A DNA stretch of 17,218 bases from the NCBI GenBank assembly GCA_015143735.1, contig VKHC01000146.1, forward strand, positions 1-17,218, in the 5' to 3' direction. The stretch's first letter is position 1; each line of letters opens with the position of its first letter. Positions 1 to 9,521 of the stretch are shown piece after piece. Made by a program: the position numbers and the translations under genes. A model generated the notes under the pieces. The model was not told the origin of the DNA, made no database searches, and saw only the letters and a list, made by a program, of their open reading frames with translations. The stretch is from Synura sp. LO234KE (Eukaryota > Sar > Synurophyceae > Synurales > Mallomonadaceae).

Positions 1-71
1 GTTCATGTTTAGAAGTGTAGAAATTACTCTTATAATATTTTACTGCGCGCATACCTTGAATTGTATGTTAG
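1..71 (+). other. 3' end of an intron of the ABC transporter gene
   Basis: AT-rich sequence ending in TTAG at 68-71. The protein frame begins directly after it with GCT (Ala) and matches ABCC proteins from there (ALxKAxMxDVVS). The donor of this intron is outside the window. Confidence 0.75.
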
Positions 72-1390
<1,319 letters not shown>

Positions 1391-4300
1391 TGAAACAACT
1401 TATTGATGTATTCAGAGATATAATTGAATGGGAAGTTTAAATTATTATCGCTCGTAATCTTACTTAACTCTCCATTATCGTGAATTTCTCAAGTTGCTGC
1501 TGTCGCACCAAAATTTTTGATTTTGTATTTTTCCTGTTGCGGTATCCCTTGAGTAAAAAGAGTGACTTAGGGAAATAATTAAATACGATTATTTTGCTTT
1601 GCAAAATAATATGGTGGTTTCTTTCTACGGTAACCATACACGACAGCAACCAGCCGCACCGCCCCAAATACTAGAGCCTTGAACACGAGCTGGTATTACA
1701 TGGATACATACGCGCATTGTCCTCCCATATCATTGTCATTCTGAGATATTTTCTGGTCCAGCAGTTCTGAGAGGTTTCGACTCAGAATTTGTTGACTTTT
1801 CATCGTGCGTTATGCAAAGAGGATATTAAATTTCGTTCACCAATTTCTTATCGGAATCAGACAGCAAAAATGGACAGCTGCACCGTTTGTAAACCAGCAG
1901 CAATAACTTGGGCAAAATATCTAGAAAGTGAAGAAATATATTCCGACGTGCTCCCTGTTGCCTGAAAAAATGTTTCCTGTCAATTGAATGCTGGAATTTC
2001 ACATGAAGTTTTTTTTAACCAATATCTCAAATCCTCCGAATATCAGGGTGATCCCGGTTCTGCGCCTGGATTCAACTTCGGTGTGTCTACACATCAGGGT
2101 TCGCCTCCCATGGCCAGATCTAGCAAGTTCCCAGCAAAGGTTTCCCTGATTGGGACACGAGGGTAATTGAAACTTCATGCAGAAACCCTCCAGAGTGACT
2201 ATTCACCGTCCAATTGTTTTAAGTGTGCAGCAACCGACAACTTAAAGGTTCCCAAGAAATATTTTCTATCTAAATATTCTAGTGAAGCTGTCAGCGGTGT
2301 TTGAAGCGAGTTCTGGCGGCTACTTCAAAGATTCACAACACTACGGGTCGATATAAAAAAATTTCCTTCTGCAAGCTACACCTCTACTGAATAGGCGGTC
2401 AAGGAATACTTGTGAAGTGTTTTAGCGGCCCCCTTGAACCAGGGGTTCATCAAGCTGCTCCCAATCAGCAGTTCAAACAAAGGACTGACTAACCTGAAGA
2501 ATTCAAGAGATTTCTTCGAATCCTGCACCGCCGCCCCTACGTCTAGACTTATAAATGCTATCTACGGAGGATTGAACGTGCTTCTACAAGCTACTTTGAC
2601 ACGGAGAGCAATCGAGAGGTGTCAGTGCCGTGTTGGAGACAACTGGAGTCCCTAATGCCTTCATCAACTTTTGCTGGAAGGAAAGGGTTTCAGGCGAGAA
2701 TCTTTGATTTTGCACACTTTTGAATTCTTTTCTTGAGCGCGCAAATCCTTGGAGGTAATATTTCTTCTTCAGCGGGGACGAAAATCTAAGTATTTTTCAC
2801 TTGAGGAAAAAGCAATTTTGTTCCATTTAGCATTTACCCCAAGTTTGAAAGGGCCGTTTCAACTTTAATGGAAAGTTTAAAATCACTTCTAAGCTTTTGA
2901 TGAGTATTTTCTGAGAAAATATAGGTAGATACATCGAACGTCCAGTACAAGAATTCGGCCTTACATAGTCTACTCGATGCCAAATGACTACTCACGATTT
3001 AATGATATTTCCTTGTGCTGGCCAAGCATTTAATTTAATTATAGTCGTGCGTGGTTGTTGATCGAAAATAATTTTCTATTGAACTTGCCAGGCGCAATGA
3101 CTCACCGATTATATACCCACCACTCACCTATGTTTCCATATTTATGTACCCAAATGTAACATGCAAAATTTGATATTTCCGAGAGGTAATTAATCCTAGC
3201 ACAGGCGAGACATTTTCAGGAGAGGTACGAAAATTTTCATTTTTTTTTTTGGTCTTTGATTCCAATACCTCTACGTATAGGCGCAAAGCGTTTATTGTGT
3301 CGAGCAGCAACTGTTCCCCTGACCCCCACACTATTTTGATTTTTGTAACTTCAACTAGATACTCCTAGCATTTAAAAAATATTCTGCCTTATCAGAATGG
3401 TCTTTTGTCAAAATAAAATACGCCGATAATTTTTGAAAGGACAGGGCAACATTTCAAATATGGAATCGTCCGAGTAGACGAGGGCATTTCCTGCGATGCC
3501 TAATTTAGGAAAATGCGAGGAATTGGGGACCTGGACCATTACATAAGTTGGATTGAGTCGGAAGCCGTAAACAGATAAATAGAGTGCTACTACTAGAAAA
3601 GCGGGGGAGTCGCACATGGACCGGAGATCTAGACGGGTGGTCGGACGGATGTAATGTTGAGGTCCTGCTTAAAGCAGAGTAACGGCAAATAACTCTTGTT
3701 GAAGTCAGTGGATGCCAATTAGAAGAGTTGCGATCACCAAAGTGGGAAAGCCGCAACCTTACCCGATACAGAGCCTTAGGGGTGCTTAGTTTGCGTGGTC
3801 TGCTCTGTCTTTCTGTGTAATCTAAGCTAAGTTTCTGTAAAAAAAACTACAGAGCCTCTAGTACGTGCTACGCAAATATTTTGGCTTCAGCAACCTTATA
3901 CGTGTGTAGGTCTTGTTACCAACTTGAAATGATTTAGTTGCTGTAAGCAATGATCAGTTGAGTTATATAACCCCTCGCTCACTCACTTCGTCAGAAAAAC
4001 TTATTCAGTTTTGCTTTAAAAGACATTTGAGTTTTCTTTTTTAAAGATATACATGGCGTAGGGGAAAACATGCACATGAGTACTCCTGCACGTACGTTGA
4101 CAATAAACACCTAGTTCTTCACACTAGCTAGACTCACTTGAAAAGTTTTTTGTTGATGCTGCGAGGTTTATACCTCTTCTACCCGGTAATAATTCATGAG
4201 ACTCTTGTTGGAGTAAAAAGGTGACCGGCTTCGCAAGCGTGCGAGCCCGAAATGGTATAAAGATTACCGGCTTCGACGCTTATTAGACAGGATATGTGCG

Positions 4301-4700
4301 TGCTATTTGTAGTAAACCAGGCTACCTGAGATTTAGTCCCTATAAATATCCATGACACAAAACTTGTTGCTGAAGTTGTACTGAAACATGAACGAGTGAA
4401 TACCCAATACTCTGTACGATTCTTCGACGATGAAAAGTTACAGATATTTTGATTACGTATTATTCAACTTATATCCGTAAATCTATCGTTTAGATACAAC
4501 GTATTGATGGAGCAATTTTCTACGATATCACAGATAATCACTCCCGCTAATTAACTCATTAATTCTTTTTTTCGCTTTTGTTTTAGGAATGCATCATATT
4601 TGTTACCCCTTCGAAAAATTCAATTCAGGAACACCAGTTTTAAGAATAATCCTGACTTTCGAAGTATATTTGCAGAAAATAATGGTAGTATAAGGTCGGG
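1391..4700. other. gene-poor AT-rich spacer, no gene recognised
   Basis: Only short open frames occur here, for example 1984-2166 and 2434-2655 on + and 3128-3331, 3408-3617 and 3505-3756 on -. Most begin at non-ATG codons; none shows a recognisable motif or a plausible splice partner. The stretch 2400-2660 is somewhat more balanced in base composition and may be the remnant of something once coding, but I cannot name it. No tRNA, rRNA or clear repeat was found. Confidence 0.5.
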
Positions 4701-4711
4701 GTATAAATGAT

Positions 4712-4993
4712 GTGGTAATTCACGGCCAAGTCTTATGCACCGATGTGCTTATCGTGAATAATCAAAGTTTTGGCGATATTGTCGTGGTCTCTGACTACTT
4801 TGGTCAAAGTCCCAATATAATGACGGTTCCCATCACTGGTCCCAATCCTTATATGACCCTTCCCATCACTGCTACTATACTCTCCGACAACCCTCGGATT
4901 GAGGAATATTCGGGCTCACCGTACCCGGTCATCTTGCACAACGTGATCTTTCCTGAGGGTATTTTGTTGCCTATTATTTCACCTTTTAGGTAG
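4712..4993 (+). CDS. unassigned open reading frame with a short internal repeat
   Basis: A 93-codon open frame beginning at GTG. No ATG lies near its start, so if real it is an exon or a fragment. It contains two successive copies of a segment of about 10 residues, PNIMTVPITG and PNPYMTLPITA, encoded at 4811-4840 and 4841-4873. The two copies differ by a three-base indel, which keeps the frame. It is rich in Ile, Pro and Val and lacks any domain I recognise. An antisense frame (4849-5091) overlaps the end; the sense frame is preferred because the repeat keeps it open. Possibly a relic of a retroelement whose RNase H lies downstream. Confidence 0.2.
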   Translation: MVIHGQVLCTDVLIVNNQSFGDIVVVSDYFGQSPNIMTVPITGPNPYMTLPITATILSDNPRIEEYSGSPYPVILHNVIFPEGILLPIISPFR

Positions 4994-5304
4994 TTTCTTG
5001 CGCTTCTTTGGCGTGCACAATATTTCAATTTAGCAATCGTACTCCTACGTTTTGTCGATTCTTCATTCCTGCTTATAACCACTGTACTCAAGCCGGCTTG
5101 GATTTAGCTTCTTCGGACCTACATATCCCCCCCACACAGCATCTCGACTCGCAGCTCATGTTGCGGTTTATACCTCCCGGTCTGCTCTCTGTTTGAGTAT
5201 TCTCTAAACCACTGAAGGCATTAATTGACAATAATCATCTCCTTTTAGTGATGCTGCCCCCCTTTATATGATAAACGTAACGAGCACACCTTCCTCTTAT
5301 ACTA

Positions 5305-5688
5305 GTGCGTTGTACTTGTCCAAATCACATTCTGAGGGAGAATCAGTTTCTCTGCTACTATTCCGAATTGGGTTTTTGTTCAGTCTGTTATATATCCATA
5401 AGTCACTTCCAGAAAATCCGGGAAAAAAGAATTCCTGCTTTTGAAATATCAACAAACGTGATAAAAATTCAGCAAACACGTAGTTTAATAATGTATTCGG
5501 CGAAGACATCCGGAGTGACACGCTGCTGTATCATGTGGCGCAGAGTCTGTAATGACGGCTTTATCTCTTCTTTCTGTCTTTCCAGTTTGCATTTTATCAA
5601 CACGATGTGCAGCTGTCTCGTGCTACTGCGCGCTCCTCATGTGATAATTTTGCTGGGTTCTCTCTTCTTACTCCCCTTAATATGGTGA
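5305..5688 (+). other. open frame in pyrimidine-rich DNA, doubtful
   Basis: 127 codons without a stop, beginning at GTG; Cys-, Leu-, Ile- and Ser-rich with a hydrophobic end (VLLRAPHVIILLGSLFLL). The surrounding plus strand is T-rich, which lengthens open frames by chance because stop codons need A. No motif is recognised. It is listed only because it is the longest frame between 5000 and 7000. Confidence 0.12.
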
Positions 5689-6673
5689 CGACTGCCTCTA
5701 CGTTCACCCTTTTTTAATTTTTTTAACTCCTTCTCATTCTGTTGTGCATCCTATTCCTGGCGGGATCAAACGACCTTCTCAATACGGTACAGAACAGGCA
5801 TGCTTTCGGAGCGCGTCTTCCTCACAATTTTGCTCAGGATGTCAGTTGATAACACCATGGTGAAGCTCAATTGAATCGATGTTATGGTATAGTTCTCATC
5901 ATCGTTACTGGGCTTTAAGTTACCTCAATTCTCTACTACATATTCGAACGGCATTTGTATATCGGCAAATTCCGGGCCAGCAATCTCGCTCTTCCTCCGA
6001 CCAAAATATATAAAGCATCTGTAAACTGTGTTGTTTGAATATCCGTTAGCAGTATCAGACTTATGATCACATATATACAGAATATATTTTTTCCATTTGT
6101 TTTGTGTGCAGCACGTAAGGTTTCAGATCAGTAACAAAGTAGCTATCCTCGTTACACTCTACTAAGAGCTCATGTAATTTCGAAGTTTATCTATATTGTT
6201 TGTAACGATCAGAGTCACCGATTGGTTTTGTCGGCAACTGAACGTTCCCGTAGGTTAGGGGGATTGTGCTGTTTTCCAAAGATAGTGTTTTCTAATGAAG
6301 ATTCTTCTGGTAAATTCTCGCCGCTTTTCACATATCATAATGAGGTGCTTAGCAAGGCCACATATCTGGCTCTGTCTTGACTTCCGGTTCTTAGCATCTT
6401 GCTATTAGAGGCTCTATGTGGTCGAGACAATTGGGTTGTGGGTATATATCTGTAGGTGATATTCTCGTACTGAATTCTGTGCTTTCAAGTCTCGGGCGGC
6501 AGCTGAAGCGTTCTTGTCCTTTTGTTTCAAAGAACCCTTTTTCTAGTGCGGCGAAGCTTCTCGATGCTCCCTGATAGTTCTGTGGCAATGACTTCTCCTT
6601 TTGCTCCTAGCTGAAAATTTCTTCCATATTCTCGACCTATAAGAGAAGGTTGCGCACATGAAGATTGTCTTAA
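5689..6673. other. spacer without a recognisable gene
   Basis: T-rich sequence on the plus strand. The only sizeable frame is 6391-6588 on the minus strand (65 codons), without a known motif or splice partner. No RNA gene or clear repeat was found. Confidence 0.45.
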
Positions 6674-7030
6674 CATGGCCTTCTTTCCTTCAACTGTGTT
6701 GGAGCCTTCCGATGTACTAATAATCCGGTAGCATCGTCGGCACTTTTCACTGTCCTCAAGTGGGTCCTTGGACAGCTTTCTTCCTTTAAGGCGATCAACA
6801 TTTACACGGAATCTGTACGTTCAGAAGCACCATTCCTTTCCTATGGTATCATTAGCTGCAAATATTGCTTTCGGCATGAAGGCGCGGTAGCTTGCTCCTT
6901 CTCCTTCCTTGCGCTGGTCTGGACAAATGCGTACATCAACAGAGATCGCCTAGTTGATACTGGCTATCGAAAGGGGTATGCCCTTGCACTTCTTACTTCG
7001 GTGCACTTACTTGTGACCTTCTTCCCTTGA
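6674..7030 (+). pseudogene. open stretch without a start codon, possible retroelement fragment
   Basis: 118 codons free of stops with no ATG in this frame, ending at TGA. The middle reads ALFTVLKWVLGQL then FKAINIYTES. This resembles the helix-strand step of retroelement RNase H domains, where an acidic residue and a TDS motif would be expected; here Ser/Ala and TES stand in those places. The rest of the frame matches nothing I know. It may be a decayed copy of the same kind of element seen further downstream, or a chance open frame. Confidence 0.18.
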
Positions 7031-7148
7031 AAGGCCGCCGTGCCGTAGCCAGTTTTGATAGCGTGCAGGTGTATTGTAAATGCTCCCGTTCTGATTACAT
7101 GTTTTTGCTAAGTGTCCGTTTACGACTTCTTCTGTACCCGACATTCTT

Positions 7149-7166
7149 GTGTGTGTGGGGGGGGGG
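7149..7166. repeat. (GT)4-G10 simple sequence, left arm of an inverted pair
   Basis: Four GT units followed by ten G. The reverse complement, nine C followed by five AC units, lies at 7744-7762, so the two tracts face each other across about 580 bases. Confidence 0.7.
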
Positions 7167-7329
7167 CCGAAATTGTGACTGACTAGTGTCTGGCACTGAG
7201 GTTGCTCCTCTAGTCCACTCGCTCGATAGAACGGGATTCACCACATGGTTCATGTGGGCGATGGTTAAGTTTATTTTTTCTTTCCATCACCTTGATCTAA
7301 CTAGAAGATTTTGTCGGACCTGCAAACCA

Positions 7330-7450
7330 GATGGTCATCAAGCTGGTCCGCTCCCCGGAGAACTTGAAGCCCTTCCTTCCATCATCCTACTTCTCACTGA
7401 CACTCCTGAAGCTCTAGACGTGTTCCTTGTCGGCTTTCTAGAGTCTTGGT
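7330..7450 (+). pseudogene. possible reverse transcriptase N-terminal motif of a decayed retroelement
   Basis: One frame reads MVIKLVRSPENLKPF then LPSSYFSLTLLKL before a stop; a single shift of frame continues as LDVFLVGFLES. The order resembles the start of non-LTR reverse transcriptases (a PKP..K..SYRPISLL..LxKxLE pattern). The catalytic FADD box is absent, and only about 80 codons separate this from the RNase H start, too few for a whole reverse transcriptase, so the domain would have to be internally deleted. The assignment is suggestive only. Confidence 0.3.
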
Positions 7451-7675
7451 CTCCCAAATAGAGGCCTCGTGGGAGACACGTCAAGAGGCTACGTACTTGG
7501 AAGCATGGCTAGAGCGCGGACGACAACCTTGTCACCCGGCAGTTTCTCCAACGGATGCACAAACCCTTTGATCCTAGCCTTGTCGAGGACCCCAAGGAAT
7601 TATACGACGGTGTTTGCCTCCTGTCTATACGTGGTGAAGAGACGCACAACTTCAAGGGCCACTAATGAGGTCCTG

Positions 7676-8036
7676 TACACAGACGGCTTCGCCTCAGCTG
7701 CCCGCGCAACGGCTTCTGGGTCGTCCTGCTGCCTCTCCTGCAGCCCCCCCCCACACACACACGCTATGGGGTTCTGTCGTCAAAATCTGATGACCCTGGG
7801 TAGATTGGAGCAGATCGACCCACCAATAATACCGGACATACCAGTGCGTTTAGCCACACGTTGACCTGAATTCTTAGCACTTCATTTAGCCGGCGCCCGG
7901 TCGGCGGAAGATCAACATTATCACCAACAGCGAGTACTGCGTCCGCTTATTTGCCCACAACTCCGAGGCGCCAAGTAGCGCAATCAGGGAGGCCCTGGAA
8001 TTTCTTCTTCTCAAGAATTTGCGGCATGTGGCTTGA
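7676..8036 (+). pseudogene. decayed RNase H domain of a retroelement (+ strand, frameshifted)
   Basis: Three motifs occur in the right order but not in a single frame. LYTDGFAS at about 7673-7696 matches the first strand and first catalytic Asp. EFLALHLA at about 7868-7891 matches the helix carrying the catalytic Glu. INIITNSEYCVRLF at about 7911-7952 matches the next strand, where TDS is usual; here the Asp has become Asn. The last frame stays open to a TGA at 8034 and continues as a helix-like segment (AIREALEFLLLKNLRH). Spacing from first Asp to Glu to second acid is about 62 and 19 codons, near that of RNase H with an insertion. Frameshifts, a stop and the lost Asp mark it as inactive. 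A GHGGD stretch near 8240 could be the remainder of the end of the domain. Confidence 0.5.
7744..7762. repeat. C9-(AC)5 simple sequence, right arm of an inverted pair
   Basis: Nine C followed by five AC units; complementary in sequence and order to the GT/G tract at 7149-7166. It interrupts the RNase H-like relic shortly after its first motif. Confidence 0.7.
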
Positions 8037-8288
8037 CGAGATTCTCAAGTTTCCTCCGTTCCCCTTTTCGCAGTGTGTTCCCCTGACCCCCCGCTCGGAA
8101 GGGACCCAAGCCCCTCCGTGCTGGAGCCCATCGCAGGTCCAGGACCCTCATCTACTTTCGTTTTGCGTTTCCGCGTTGTCCTCTGTATAATAAAATCGCC
8201 CGAGTGCGTCGTAACCCGTAGCCCTCCCTTACGGTACTCGGGACACGGTGGTGACCGTTTTTCTTGGTGACTGACCACGGCACCTGCC

Positions 8289-8312
8289 GCTCCGAGTGCA
8301 TTCACTCGGAGC
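8289..8312. repeat. perfect 10-bp inverted repeat (hairpin)
   Basis: GCTCCGAGTG, a four-base loop CATT, then CACTCGGAGC. The stem is perfect and GC-rich. No run of T follows directly, and its role is unknown; it may be the remainder of a terminal structure of the decayed element. Confidence 0.6.
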
Positions 8313-8563
8313 TCTCAACTCGATCTCGGGGCTTGCCGGTTGGTAATTTTTTCGGTCGGGAGTACAAATTCCTATATCATTTTCCTGTTACTAGTGCCTA
8401 ACTTTGTTTCGCCTCATCCTCCTCGAAAGACGATCGATTGAATAAATATTTTTTTTGTAAAAAGGAACTGCGACGGTTAAGATTTGAATGGCTTGAAGAT
8501 TTAATATCCTTTCAATGGCGGAGAGCATAAGCTTAGTTGCTTCTTATTCTTAGGTACAGCAGA

Positions 8564-8772
8564 TTTTGCCGAGCTTCACGCGGCGGCGGCCTGGTGGTGC
8601 TCGAACATAATTAAATCCAAATCTTATTCTCCACTAGTTCCAATATACCGCTTAGCTCGCCCCATCACGATAACGTATAACAGATTTTCTGCCTGCTCTG
8701 CCCTAACTGGTCGTTTCTGCTATTCATATTGCTTGGTAATTACATACTTACTAAATTTGAAAATCATTTAGG
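8564..8772 (+). pseudogene. short open frame with an RNase H-like AELHA motif
   Basis: The frame reads TADFAELHAAAAWW and stays open until TAG near 8770. AEL.A followed by an aliphatic helix is what surrounds the catalytic Glu of RNase H. The Ala run, however, comes from a GCG triplet repeat, and no neighbouring TDG or TDS motif is seen in the correct place. It may be a piece of a second decayed copy. Confidence 0.2.
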
Positions 8773-9278
8773 GGCAGCAAAAACAGGAAATGAAAAGTAA
8801 GAAAATTTTATTTATCACAAGAGTTCATAGATTGACGTTAAAGGCGCAAATGTATTCATGAATATCATCCCAAATCGAAATAGACTGCAACACAAATACG
8901 GTGTTTCTGATACCTACCACTCTTAAGGATTTCCCTCATTACATATTTCAGAGTAATTGATGGCATTAAAGATTGGATATTTTACCTGCGATTGCATTAA
9001 AAATAGGAGAATAAAAACATTGGCGCGATTTGTCCGACTTTGGTTCCAAAAACTAAACCAGTTTACCACAACAATAAAATTATTACTACACTCAATCATA
9101 AATACATCAATAAAAAATTAGATGTGCAACTTTTGTATGAATAGAACAGCGTCATCGGAAGCATACGCGATCTCGTCGTACAAGCATAAAAAATTGTTGT
9201 GGGAAGTTGCTGGACTAGTCCGACGTTGTGAAATGACTTCCGATATGTGAATTAGTGAGAGGTTTTGCCAACAATTAA
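8773..9278. other. AT-rich spacer, nothing recognised
   Basis: A-rich sequence with many stops in all frames and no repeat or RNA gene seen. It lies upstream of the histidine kinase. Confidence 0.5.
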
Positions 9279-9485
9279 ATGCCCCGACACATGCTAGGAG
9301 GAAAATTCGTGGGGTCATTGAAAGCATATACACCGGAAAAGCTTGATGTACTGCTTATGGGTCATGGGCTAACGAAGGTTTCTGTTCGCAATTTTCAGGT
9401 TCAGGGGACTCACATTCCTACTGTGTTTTCATGTTTTTTTTTCTCCGGTAACTTCGATTATGTTGCCGCATCTTCGGACGAGTGA
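9279..9485 (+). other. small unassigned ORF just upstream of the kinase
   Basis: 68 codons starting with ATG (MPRHMLGGKFVGSLKAY...). A possible splice acceptor TTTTCAG ends at 9399, inside the frame. No family is recognised. It is not in continuous frame with the kinase, whose own frame has a stop at 9483-9485. It might be an upstream exon, a small upstream ORF, or chance. A CA dinucleotide run (9485-9496) separates it from the kinase start. Confidence 0.15.
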
Positions 9486-9521
9486 CACACACACACCTTC
9501 GCAATTCTTATATTACGAAGG

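Noticed and set aside
2500-2530. TTCGAATCC string like a tRNA B box
   Set aside because: No A box, anticodon stem or acceptor stem can be built around it.
4200-4285. Repeated ACCGGCTTCG strings suggesting an RNA gene
   Set aside because: Only two short copies and no consistent secondary structure.
7513-7530. SADDNLV, resembling the reverse transcriptase catalytic box
   Set aside because: A stop codon directly precedes it, no Phe or Tyr stands before ADD, and it is only about 55 codons from the RNase H start, too near for a true catalytic box.
3312-8091. Shared 16-base string TGTTCCCCTGACCCCC at 3312 and 8076
   Set aside because: The flanks do not align, so it is most likely coincidence between C-rich stretches.
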